DNA of 56,021 bases from Vicinamibacteria bacterium. GTDB lineage: Bacteria; Acidobacteriota; Vicinamibacteria; Vicinamibacterales; UBA2999. Of the stretch, positions 9,236 to 16,681 are shown in pieces. Numbering within the stretch: position 1 is the first letter of the stretch; every line of letters begins with the position of its first letter. Position numbers and translations under genes: made by a program. Where the stretch lies: NCBI GenBank assembly GCA_025938035.1, contig JAICQE010000006.1:1-56021 (forward strand), written 5' to 3'. The notes under the pieces were generated by a model. It was not told where the DNA came from. It worked only from the letters and a program-made list of their open reading frames with translations, and did no database searches.

Positions 9236-10216
9236 CTATTCGACCGGCGTCCAGCTCTTGTCCGGATTGAACCGCTCCATCCGCTTGAACGCGTCCAGCG
9301 TAGCCGGACCAAAGTCCTTTTCGTAGACGACGCCATCGTGGCTGACGATGAAGGTCTTGACGCCGGTCACGCCGTATTCCGCCGGGGCTGCGACCAGCGC
9401 GAAGCCGCCGATCATGACTTTGTTCACGACGAAGTCCAGCTGCCCGAGCGGCGCCGCCGGTCCCTGTCCCTTCAGGACTTTGAAGTAGTAGCCGCGGTAG
9501 GGCTCGGTGCGGTCTGTATAGCCGCGCTCGATCGCCTCTGCCACCTTCTCTCCAACAGGACCATCCCACGTACCGTCAGACTTCCGCCATGCGAGGCCGT
9601 CCTGCGTGCCGGGTGTGCTGATGATGCGCTGGGCGTATTGGGTGACATCGAATCCCTCGCGCACCCGGTGCGCGTATTCGTGCTGCGCTTCGACGTAGCC
9701 GCGGCAGATCTGAATGGCATCCAGCTCATTGCGGCCGATGCGCCGGCGCGCCAGTTCCTCCCGGCCGGCCTCCGCATCGAACGACCACCGCGTGCCGCGT
9801 TTGACGATCGGTATCGGAAACGGCCACTCGCTGTCTCCGACCAGCAGGAAGGCTCGGCCTCGAGTGGCGGGATCAACCGACACTTCCGCTTTTTCGCGGG
9901 CCTTGTCTACGAACTCGGCGGCGCGCAGTCGATCCTCGGCGTCGTTGCCCGGAAGCACGATCTCCTCGAGCTTCGGGCCGAACAGTTCCTGCAGCGCTGA
10001 GACGTCGAACGCCGTCGCCGCGGCGAGCAGCGCATCCGCCGCCTGTTTGGGACTGTCGAAGCTCTTGACGGCCGTCGCCTGTGTCGCGCGAGATGCCCGG
10101 GTCGCGCTCTGCGCGAGAGAGGGGAGCGGCGCGGCGATCACACCGAGCGTTACGGCAACGCCCGCCAGCAGTGGCCAGTGCGGCCGGGTCCGTGTTGCAC
10201 CTTGGGTCTTCATCAT
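9236..10216 (-). CDS. DUF2950 family exported protein
   Basis: 326 residues. Tandem ATGs at 10216 and 10213 follow AAGGAG; the second has better spacing. A signal peptide (LLAGVAVTLGVIAAPLPSLAQS) is followed by the DUF2950 fold: FDSPKQAADALLAAA, a GDSEWPFPIPIVKRG strand, ICRGYVEAQHEYA, and the GYYFKVLKGQG...GGFALVAAPAEYG C-terminal half. Function unknown. It sits 10 bases downstream of the DUF3300 gene on the same strand; these two families are usually neighbours. A longer in-frame ORF to 10627 is an antisense artefact of the DUF3300 repeats. Confidence 0.85.
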   Translation of the reverse strand: MMKTQGATRTRPHWPLLAGVAVTLGVIAAPLPSLAQSATRASRATQATAVKSFDSPKQAADALLAAATAFDVSALQELFGPKLEEIVLPGNDAEDRLRAAEFVDKAREKAEVSVDPATRGRAFLLVGDSEWPFPIPIVKRGTRWSFDAEAGREELARRRIGRNELDAIQICRGYVEAQHEYAHRVREGFDVTQYAQRIISTPGTQDGLAWRKSDGTWDGPVGEKVAEAIERGYTDRTEPYRGYYFKVLKGQGPAAPLGQLDFVVNKVMIGGFALVAAPAEYGVTGVKTFIVSHDGVVYEKDFGPATLDAFKRMERFNPDKSWTPVE

Positions 10217-10226
10217 CGTCTCCTTG

Positions 10227-11642
10227 TCAACGGCGTCCGCCGCCGCCACGACTGCGTCCGCCGCCTCCGCGTGACATCCCGCCGCCGCTCGGGCGCGACA
10301 TCCCGCCGGAGCTGCGCGTGCTAGACCCACCGCGGCTGCTGCTCGAGCGAGCTTTGGATCCATCGAAACCGCCACTGCTCCCGAACGAACCGCTGCCTCG
10401 ATCGCTGCTGCCCAGGTCGCGGCTGCCGATGCGATCGCCGCTGCTGCCGCTGAAGCTTCCGCGGTCACCGACACTGCCACTGGATCGGTCGCCAAGATTT
10501 CCGCCGCGGTCGCGGTCGCTGACGCTACCGCCGGATCGCTCGCTGAGCCCGCCGGTCCGCGGGTCGCGGCTGCCGGCGCGGTCGCTGACGCTGCCGCCCC
10601 GTGCATCGCGGCTTCCCGCGCGGTCACCCACGCCGGTCGTGCCCACAGCGCCGCTGCTGCGGAGGTTGCCGCCCTCGCGCCGGACTTCCTGCCGGGCGCC
10701 CGCCTGCCGCTGCGTCAACGAGTCGCCGCGGGCAGTGCCGCCGTACTTGTTGGCGGTGGCGCGGTCCCGATACGGCGCCCCGCCCCGATGCTCAGGACGG
10801 TGTTGCCAGCTGGTGCGCCCACTGAGGTTGTTGTTGCCGGCGCGGATATTGGCGTTGCGGTTGAAGTTGTTGTTGTTGTTGATGGTGATGTCGTTGTCGC
10901 CGCCCCATCGGCATCCCCAGCCCCAGCCGCCGCCCCCGCCCCAGATCGCGCCCACGGCGACGCCGACTCCGAAACCCAGCGCCAGGCCGCCGGTCGGGTA
11001 GTAGATGGGCGGATACGGGTAGATGGGCGCGCCATACGCCCAGACCGGGTCGTATTCGGGCACATATATGACATCCGGTTCGGACTGCTCGATCACGATG
11101 ACCTGCTCGCGCTCGACGACCTGTGTCTGCACCGTTTGCTGCGGTGTCGACGTCAGCGTGCCTTTGTCCTGCGCTTTGTGGCGCATTCGTTGAACGGCAT
11201 CCATGACGTCGTTCTGTTGCGCGAGAAAGGCGTTGCCGAGGTCAGTGGTCCACTGGATGTCGTTGACGAGGCGCCTGACGAGATCCGGCAGCCCGGCCAT
11301 CGCTTGAATGCTGGGATCCCAGGGCTGCTTCGACACGGCGTCGACGAGGGCTTTGTCCTTCACCCCCGGGTTCTTCTGCAGCCACTGTTGAAGCTGCACG
11401 AGCTCCAGCGGGTAGGTCGACGCGGCCAGCACCTGAGCGAGCAGCGGGTCGGGGTACAGCGCGATAGGCGAGACGAGCGAATCGAGCTGATCGGGCGGAA
11501 TGCTCACTGCACTTTCGGCGGCCGCCTGCGGCTCCTGCGCTGCAGCCTGCGTTGTGAGGGAGCTTCCGGGCAGCAGCGCAACAGTGCACGCCACGGCCAC
11601 GTACGTGCGAATCGATCGACGGGTTTGGCTTCGTTGCAGCAT
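10227..11642 (-). CDS. DUF3300 family exported protein with Ser/Arg/Asp-rich repeat tail
   Basis: 471 residues from ATG 11642 (a GTG lies directly before it). Signal peptide, then the DUF3300 core: LDSLVSPIALYPDPLLAQVLAASTYP, WLQKNPG, KQPWDPSI, DLGNAFLAQQNDVMDAVQRMR and VIYVPEYDPVWAYG. A Gly/Trp and Asn-rich patch follows (NNNNNFNRN). The last ~170 residues are low-complexity repeats of the type SDRAGSRD, ending SRGGGGRSRGGGGRR, probably disordered and basic. Function unknown; likely periplasmic. First gene of an operon with DUF2950. Confidence 0.85.
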   Translation of the reverse strand: MLQRSQTRRSIRTYVAVACTVALLPGSSLTTQAAAQEPQAAAESAVSIPPDQLDSLVSPIALYPDPLLAQVLAASTYPLELVQLQQWLQKNPGVKDKALVDAVSKQPWDPSIQAMAGLPDLVRRLVNDIQWTTDLGNAFLAQQNDVMDAVQRMRHKAQDKGTLTSTPQQTVQTQVVEREQVIVIEQSEPDVIYVPEYDPVWAYGAPIYPYPPIYYPTGGLALGFGVGVAVGAIWGGGGGWGWGCRWGGDNDITINNNNNFNRNANIRAGNNNLSGRTSWQHRPEHRGGAPYRDRATANKYGGTARGDSLTQRQAGARQEVRREGGNLRSSGAVGTTGVGDRAGSRDARGGSVSDRAGSRDPRTGGLSERSGGSVSDRDRGGNLGDRSSGSVGDRGSFSGSSGDRIGSRDLGSSDRGSGSFGSSGGFDGSKARSSSSRGGSSTRSSGGMSRPSGGGMSRGGGGRSRGGGGRR

Positions 11643-11888
11643 CACGTCACTCTCTGAGAATCCTGAAGCGATTCACCTCCTGCTGCTGCAAGCCGGTGGC
11701 CGCCGCGTGCGCCGACGACAGCGCGGTACGCGCGCGGATCGGACGGCACCGCGACGACCGGCCGTCGGCTGGTGACAGCCCGCTGAGAGCCACGTCCTGA
11801 TCGCCCGCGCAACGCCGCGTGATCGGGTCTGAAACATGCGCGGACGGATGTTTGCTGATCGGGTCTCGATATGAGGAGCACCGCGATC

Positions 11889-12632
11889 ATGTCGAAGCAA
11901 CCCGCCTGGAGTAACGGCACAGATGCTGCGAGCCCACGCGAGCCGGCGCTCGTGGCCATTCCCTTCCTCAAGGAGGCTTCAGGCAGTGACCCTGTGGAGC
12001 TGCTCTCCGACGCGCAGCGGGAGAAGCTCGTGCGGTTGGCGACCGTTCGCGAGTTGCCGGCGCGCACCGTGGTCTACCGCGCGGGCAGCCCTGCGGACAG
12101 CGTGTTCATCATCGGCGAGGGGGTCGTCAAGTCGTATCGCGATCTGGCGAGCGGCCGGCGCCGCATCGCCGCGTTCTTTTTCGCGCGCGACCTCTTCGGC
12201 CTCGCCGAAGCCGGGTACTACGTCAACACGGTGCAGACGATTACCCCGGTGCGGCTGTACGACATCAAGTTCGATGCGCTCACCGCGCTCTTCAAGCGCG
12301 AGCCGGACATCGAGCTGCAGTTTCTCTGCAAGGTCGTCCATGTGCTGCGCGAGGTGCAGCATCACACGATCATCATCGGACGGCGCGACGCGGCCGGACG
12401 GTTGGCGATGCTGTTGCGTCTGCTGCAGAAGCAGAGCCTGGCGCAAGGTCACCGCGACATCGCGCTGCCGATGAGCCGATCGGACATTGCCAACTACCTG
12501 GGACTGTCGCCCGAGGCCGTGAGCCGGGCGAGCCGGCGGCTCGAGCGTCAGGGGATTGTCGAGTTCCACGGTCGCGGTGAAGTCCGCGTCATCGACCGTC
12601 AGCGCTTCGCCGCGATAGCCGCGGCCGCATGA
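11889..12632 (+). CDS. Crp/Fnr family transcriptional regulator (FixK/Dnr-like)
   Basis: 247 residues; ATG 11889 has GAGGAG 10 bases upstream. An N-terminal cyclic-nucleotide-binding-like beta-roll (VVYRAGSPADSVFIIGEG), a long dimer helix, and a C-terminal winged helix (MSRSDIANYLGLSPEAVSRASRRLERQG). The recognition helix carries E209, S212 and R213, the ExxSR signature by which FNR-type proteins read TTGAT-N4-ATCAA. The only cysteine is in FLCKVV, so no FNR-type 4Fe-4S cluster is possible; it resembles FixK or heme/NO-type Dnr regulators. Perfect target boxes lie at 12665 and 14437. Confidence 0.88.
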   Translation: MSKQPAWSNGTDAASPREPALVAIPFLKEASGSDPVELLSDAQREKLVRLATVRELPARTVVYRAGSPADSVFIIGEGVVKSYRDLASGRRRIAAFFFARDLFGLAEAGYYVNTVQTITPVRLYDIKFDALTALFKREPDIELQFLCKVVHVLREVQHHTIIIGRRDAAGRLAMLLRLLQKQSLAQGHRDIALPMSRSDIANYLGLSPEAVSRASRRLERQGIVEFHGRGEVRVIDRQRFAAIAAAA

Positions 12633-12664
12633 TGTGCGCCGGCGCGCGACGCGATGCCTAGCGG

Positions 12665-12707
12665 TTGATTCGAATCAACACGCCTGCGCGTCTTCTTTCC
12701 CTAGAAT
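12665..12707 (+). promoter_or_regulatory. FNR-type box with class II promoter
   Basis: TTGATTCGAATCAA (12665-12678) is a perfect match to the FNR/FixK consensus and is itself a full palindrome. TAGAAT (12702-12707) follows 23 bases later as a -10 element, putting the box centre near -42, the classical class II activator position. The promoter faces the pseudo-receiver gene. Confidence 0.8.
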
Positions 12708-12763
12708 CCCGCGCAGGTCGCGTTCCATTGAACACCCGTTCCGAAACTCTACCGTTGTGGGGG

Positions 12764-13144
12764 ATGCGGGCCCTCGTCGTCGAGCCCGATCAGGCCGATC
12801 GGGAGCTCCTCGTTGCCACCCTGATGTCGGCTGGACTCGTGGTCACCGCGGTGGACAGTTTCAGGAGTGCCCACACGCGACTCGTGCGGCGGCCGCCCAC
12901 GGTCCTCATCACCGAGATTCGGCTCGGATGCCACAATGGCCTGCACCTCGCGCACATCGCCCGCTGGCTGCGACGGCAGATGATCCTCGTGGTGACGTCG
13001 CATCATCGCGATCCGGTACTGACGCGCGACGCGGCGGCGCTGGGCGCCACGTTCGTGCCGAAGCCGCTCAGGCCGGGCCGGCTGCTGGTGACGCTGTACC
13101 GTGCGTCGCGCGCCGCGCTGCCAGAGCAGTACGCGGGCGCGTGA
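12764..13144 (+). CDS. Receiver-like protein lacking the phosphoacceptor Asp
   Basis: 126 residues from ATG 12764 (after a G-rich TGGGGG). Upstream TTG starts would lie in or just after the FNR promoter and are unlikely. The sequence follows a CheY fold: MRALVVEPDQADRELL for the acidic pocket, VLITEIRLGCHNGLHLA for the phosphorylation strand, VVTSHHRD, and FVPKPLRPG with the conserved Lys (K100). The usual Asp of the phosphorylation site is Glu (E51), so it is probably an unphosphorylatable or constitutively active-like receiver. No output domain. Driven by an FNR-type promoter. Confidence 0.75.
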   Translation: MRALVVEPDQADRELLVATLMSAGLVVTAVDSFRSAHTRLVRRPPTVLITEIRLGCHNGLHLAHIARWLRRQMILVVTSHHRDPVLTRDAAALGATFVPKPLRPGRLLVTLYRASRAALPEQYAGA

Positions 13145-13152
13145 CGGTCACG

Positions 13153-13185
13153 AGCCCGCCGCCGCTCACGCGTTGGCGGCGGGCT
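13153..13185. terminator. Hairpin between convergent genes
   Basis: AGCCCGCCGCC (13153-13163) pairs with GGCGGCGGGCT (13175-13185), an 11-bp perfect stem with an 11-base loop, placed between the pseudo-receiver gene (+) and the exported protein gene (-). No T-run follows. Confidence 0.6.
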
Positions 13186-13211
13186 GATGAACGATGAGCC
13201 GATCCTCTCGT

Positions 13212-13829
13212 TTATCCGCGCACGCGCGAACGGTAGACGCGAAAGCCGAAGCTTCCCGCCACTGAGAGCAGCCCCAGCAGTCCGATGACGGCAAGTGGGC
13301 TCGCCGTTTTCGGCAGCGGCTCCTGAATTCCTGATGTCGCGACCGGTGGCGGCAGAGCAGGAGCAGGCGCGGGCGATTCCGCCGGCGGCGCCGGCACCGG
13401 CGCTGGTGCGGCTTCGGCGCGCTGCGGCACGACCGGTATCAGCCGGAAGGACCTGACCGAGAGCTCACGCAGGTTCTCCGGGTTGCTGCTCGTCTCCCGC
13501 TCGAGCCGTCCGCTGATCTCAATCCAGCGGCCGACCAGCGTTTCGTTGATGCCGCGATCGTCGGCGTCATCGAGATCGAGCGCTCGTGCGTCGATCGCGG
13601 CGTCACACGCGGCGTCGGTTACGCTGGCGACCGGACCGAGCCGGGGGCTCGCCAGCAGGTACTTGTCACCATCCTTGCCGCCGCGCTGGAGACACCCCGT
13701 GACCGTTATCACGGCGCTTTCCCCCGCCGGCAGCAGGGCTTCGTTCTGTGCGCGTGCCGGAGCGACGACGACGAGCCCCCACGTCAGCACGATGCCCATT
13801 GATGCGCCACTTATATACCGAAGAGTCAT
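13212..13829 (-). CDS. Exported protein with LPKTAS sorting-signal-like tail
   Basis: 205 residues from ATG 13829, which has GGAGG 11 bases upstream; the upstream ATG 13853 would include the ribosome site in the protein. Signal peptide ending APARAQN, then an OB-like region (SAVITVTGCLQRGGKDGDKYLL, WIEISGRLERE), an Ala/Pro-rich linker, and a C-terminal LPKTAS (from ~residue 172) + hydrophobic helix + RVYRSRVRG. This tripartite end resembles an LPXTG-type sorting signal, unusual for a Gram-negative. Function unknown. A GCATAG motif lies 49 bases upstream. Confidence 0.7.
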   Translation of the reverse strand: MTLRYISGASMGIVLTWGLVVVAPARAQNEALLPAGESAVITVTGCLQRGGKDGDKYLLASPRLGPVASVTDAACDAAIDARALDLDDADDRGINETLVGRWIEISGRLERETSSNPENLRELSVRSFRLIPVVPQRAEAAPAPVPAPPAESPAPAPALPPPVATSGIQEPLPKTASPLAVIGLLGLLSVAGSFGFRVYRSRVRG

Positions 13830-13877
13830 AGTCCGTCCCACCTCCATCTTCACTGTGAGGCTGCGAGTCGAACGTGA

Positions 13878-13891
13878 CTATGCAGATCCGC
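13878..13891 (-). promoter_or_regulatory. GCATAG motif upstream of the LPKTAS protein gene
   Basis: Minus-strand GCGGATCTGCATAG, 49 bases before ATG 13829. It differs from the window consensus CCGGATNCGCATAG at two positions. Confidence 0.5.
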
Positions 13892-13927
13892 CCGCGAGAG
13901 CGGGCGAGCTCTGGTGTTTCCTGACCG

Positions 13928-14392
13928 TCAGGATCTCGGAGAGATGAACGACCGTCCCGCGCGCGCGTCCTGCACGGCTGCGAGCAGGTCGCTCGACAGC
14001 CGCCGCTTCAGCACGTAGCCGGTTCCGCCGGACTGCATCGCCGCCTCGACGATCTGCGCGTCGTCGTGGATGGTCAGGAACACGATCGCGGCCGTAGACT
14101 TCTGCGCGCACAGAGCGGCGGCGACCTCGAGCCCGGACATCCCCGGCATCGAGATATCGAGCACGATGACGTCAGGCCGCAACGTGCCGGCTGCTGCCAG
14201 CGCCGACCGGCCGTCCGTCGCCGTCCCGACGATCACGCAGACGGGCGCCAGCGCCGCGCCGGCAATGGTGAGCAGTTCAGGACTGTCATCGACGAGAAGA
14301 ACGCGCGTCGGTCGGTCAGACGACGAACTGGGCGAGATGTCGCGGGCTGTCACCCCGGAATGCCCTGGATTGTGGTGCAGGTGGTGCAGCAC
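13928..14392 (-). CDS. Single-domain response regulator (receiver only)
   Basis: 154 residues if ATG 14392 is used; GTG 14353 (VTARDISPSSSS) fits the promoter better, since the -10 element sits at 14408-14413. Canonical receiver: VLLVDDSPELL, VIVLDISMPGMSGLEV (phosphoacceptor Asp), VFLTIHDD, GYVLKR. The NarL-type sequence stops right after the receiver (AGRSFISPRS), so the LuxR-type DNA-binding domain is absent and no remnant follows. Downstream of the HisKA_3 kinase gene on the same strand; probable partner. Confidence 0.85.
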   Translation of the reverse strand: MLHHLHHNPGHSGVTARDISPSSSSDRPTRVLLVDDSPELLTIAGAALAPVCVIVGTATDGRSALAAAGTLRPDVIVLDISMPGMSGLEVAAALCAQKSTAAIVFLTIHDDAQIVEAAMQSGGTGYVLKRRLSSDLLAAVQDARAGRSFISPRS

Positions 14393-14407
14393 GACGCGAT
14401 GACGCGA

Positions 14408-14450
14408 ATTCTAATGAAGCACGACGCGATAACGCGTTGATCGCGATCAA
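14408..14450 (-). promoter_or_regulatory. FNR-type box with class II promoter
   Basis: TTGATCGCGATCAA (14437-14450) is a perfect FNR/FixK box and full palindrome. On the minus strand a TAGAAT -10 element (14413-14408) follows exactly 23 bases later, identical in layout to the promoter at 12665-12707. It drives the receiver-only regulator gene and allows it to be expressed separately from the kinase gene upstream. Confidence 0.8.
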
Positions 14451-14517
14451 CGCCTGCGGGGTGGACTGCACACATTGTGACTGGCTGCTGAGTGCAGCCA
14501 TCGTGCCAGTGGGCTCG

Positions 14518-16389
14518 TCAGGTGCGCGCTGGGGTATCGCCGTGGAAATCGAGAGAAGGTAACGATCTCGTGTCCTCGATAACGTTCAGCGGCACACGGA
14601 TCTCGAGCCTCGTGCCGGCACCCGGTTTCGAGAGGATCACGAACGTGCCACCGACGGCGTCCACCCGCTCGCGGATGCCGATCAGGCCAAGCCCCTCGCC
14701 CCATGCCGTGTCGACGTCGAATCCGACGCCGTCGTCCACGATCGTCAGTTCGAGCTCCGTGGGCCGGCCGATCAGCGTCATCGAGACCGAGCGCGCGTGG
14801 CTATGTTTGAGAGCGTTCTGCAGTGACTCCTGAACGATGCGGAACAGAGACAGGGTGAGATCCTGTGGCGGCCGCGCAGGGACGTTCTCGTGAGTGAAGG
14901 TGATGGCGATGCCGGCTTGTGACACCGCGTTCTGCAGATCGGCCAACGCGGCGACCAACCCGATCAGCTGCAGCTTGTACGGGTGCAGCCGGCGTGACAG
15001 ATCGTGCACGCTGGTGATGATGGTTCCCGTGCGCGAGGACGCGGTGTCGATCAACTCCAGCGCCGCCTGCGGGCGGACGAGACCGCGCAGCATTGCCAGA
15101 TCGATCGCGAGCAGCGAGAGCTGCTGGTTGATGTCGTCGTGCAGCTCGCGTGCGATCCGCCCGCGCTCCGCTTCCTGCGCGTTCAACAAGCGGCCCCCGA
15201 GATCGCGGATTCGCCCATAGCTGGCCTGGAGCTCGGACTGGCGTTGCCGCAGCTCGCGCTCCGCGCGCCGGCCCCGTTCGCGTTGAATCATCAGTCCTGT
15301 GATCAGCACGGTCTGGATCAGGAAGACGCCGATGCCCGCGAGGATGTAGGCCTGGTAGCGGTCCCAGACCCCCGGCTCGCGAAACCGGACGAGGGCGTTA
15401 TCCGGAACGCGCGCTTCCGGGATGCCCCACCGCTGCAGCTGACGCCAATCGACCTGATCGGCATTCAGGTCGAGCTGCGCGATCGGAATACCGTCGACTC
15501 GTGCTCCGCGCAGCACGCGGATGGCAAGGCGTGCGACGTGACTGGTGGCGGCTCGCTGGCTGTACACGCTTCCGCCAACGATGCCGTGGTCGAAGGCGGA
15601 GTCGACCCAGCTATAGGTCGGCGCGGTCGCCGCCGCGACGACCCGGTCGACGTAATCCAGCGGGTGGAATTTCCTGCCGGCGCCGTCCTGCGAGACGAGT
15701 GCGTAGAAGACAGCCGAGTGCGGAGGTAGCGCTGCCAGTCGCCGTTCGAGATCGTCGCTGGCCAGTCCGGACAAGTAGGTGAAGGTCAGGCGCGACTCAT
15801 ACGGCCGAAATTGCGTCCGAACGAGCCGCTCGTACGCACGGTCGGCGACGGCAGCACCGCTGACGATGAAGACCTGCGTGACGTCTGGCTGCAGCTTCTG
15901 AATCAATGGGACTGTCGCCCCGAAATTTCGTTCGAGAATGAGTCCCGTCGAGTCCGGTCCACCTCGCGTGGCCCGATTGTTCGCCAGGAACACCATCGGG
16001 GTGTCACGAAAGAGCGCCGGGCGATTTGCCTCGACCAGTTCGACGGCGGCGTCTCCCAGTCCGATCACGACGTCGAATTGCCGCCCCTGATACTTCGCGC
16101 GGAGAAAATCGGCGAAGGCGAGACGATACGACGCTTCGGGAAAACGGACGACGTCGATGAACTCGGAGTAGTAATCGAGATTGCCGTCGAATTCGGCGTT
16201 GAGCGCGCGTGGCAATTCGTCTTCGGCGACGAGGCTGAACTGCGCGTCCGGGCGCGTCGCGTGCAGAACGAGCACCTGACGGTGGCCCTGCTGAGCCCGC
16301 ACTGTGTCGACGTCGGATACGGCCGCAAGAAGGATCGCGACGAGCGGACACAATACCGCCGGCGAGCACAGACCGTGGAACCACCTCAT
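14518..16389 (-). CDS. Sensor histidine kinase with periplasmic binding-protein-like sensor
   Basis: 623 residues. Signal/TM helix at the N-terminus, then ~300 residues resembling an ABC-type substrate-binding fold (VLVLHATRPDAQF, FDVVIGLGDAAVELV, TPMVFLANN). A second membrane helix (AYILAGIGVFLIQTVLITGLMI) leads into a coiled linker, HisKA_3 dimerisation domain (ELHDDINQQLSLLAIDL, His the phosphorylation site) and an HATPase domain (NALKHSHA, DDGVGFD, GLGLIGIRERV). NarX/DegS-type kinases pair with LuxR-type regulators, yet the neighbour regulator has only a receiver. Confidence 0.88.
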   Translation of the reverse strand: MRWFHGLCSPAVLCPLVAILLAAVSDVDTVRAQQGHRQVLVLHATRPDAQFSLVAEDELPRALNAEFDGNLDYYSEFIDVVRFPEASYRLAFADFLRAKYQGRQFDVVIGLGDAAVELVEANRPALFRDTPMVFLANNRATRGGPDSTGLILERNFGATVPLIQKLQPDVTQVFIVSGAAVADRAYERLVRTQFRPYESRLTFTYLSGLASDDLERRLAALPPHSAVFYALVSQDGAGRKFHPLDYVDRVVAAATAPTYSWVDSAFDHGIVGGSVYSQRAATSHVARLAIRVLRGARVDGIPIAQLDLNADQVDWRQLQRWGIPEARVPDNALVRFREPGVWDRYQAYILAGIGVFLIQTVLITGLMIQRERGRRAERELRQRQSELQASYGRIRDLGGRLLNAQEAERGRIARELHDDINQQLSLLAIDLAMLRGLVRPQAALELIDTASSRTGTIITSVHDLSRRLHPYKLQLIGLVAALADLQNAVSQAGIAITFTHENVPARPPQDLTLSLFRIVQESLQNALKHSHARSVSMTLIGRPTELELTIVDDGVGFDVDTAWGEGLGLIGIRERVDAVGGTFVILSKPGAGTRLEIRVPLNVIEDTRSLPSLDFHGDTPART

Positions 16390-16591
16390 AGCCCGCGAGG
16401 CAGTACGCTAAAAGAGTGCGAGACGGCAAGTCAATGACGATCCGCCGCCGAGTGCACGGATTTCAGCCCAGACGTAAACGATTTGTAAAGCACCCGTCAG
16501 GTCCCGGCCGAGGCGGATCCAATGTCCCGTCGTGTCACTTCCTGTCATAACGCCTCGGACGTGATACCGCTGACGTGCGGGAGCGGCCGTT

Positions 16592-16605
16592 CCGAATTCG
16601 CATAG
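16592..16605 (+). promoter_or_regulatory. GCATAG motif upstream of the Ca2+/H+ exchanger operon
   Basis: CCGAATTCGCATAG in the 292-base divergent space between the kinase gene (-) and the exchanger gene (+). Apart from this motif I see no clear sigma-70-type -35/-10 pair in that space. Confidence 0.5.
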
Positions 16606-16681
16606 GCGCACCGCGATTCGGCGGACGACAGTGGGACGTTGCGTGGTCGCGTCCTCATTCAGCGAGCCGCGCGCTGCGATC

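Noticed and set aside
9236..10627. 463-codon version of the DUF2950 gene
   Set aside because: The extra N-terminal part is antisense to Ser/Gly/Arg repeats of the DUF3300 gene; AAGGAG before 10216/10213 and the signal peptide fix the start.
11776..11792. Sigma-54-like TGGCTC...GC element facing the DUF3300 gene
   Set aside because: GG-N10-GC spacing is met, but the -12 element is poor, the leader would be about 125 bases, and such GC-rich matches are expected by chance.
12665..13144. 159-codon version of the pseudo-receiver starting at TTG 12665
   Set aside because: That TTG is the first base triplet of the FNR box and lies upstream of the predicted transcription start.
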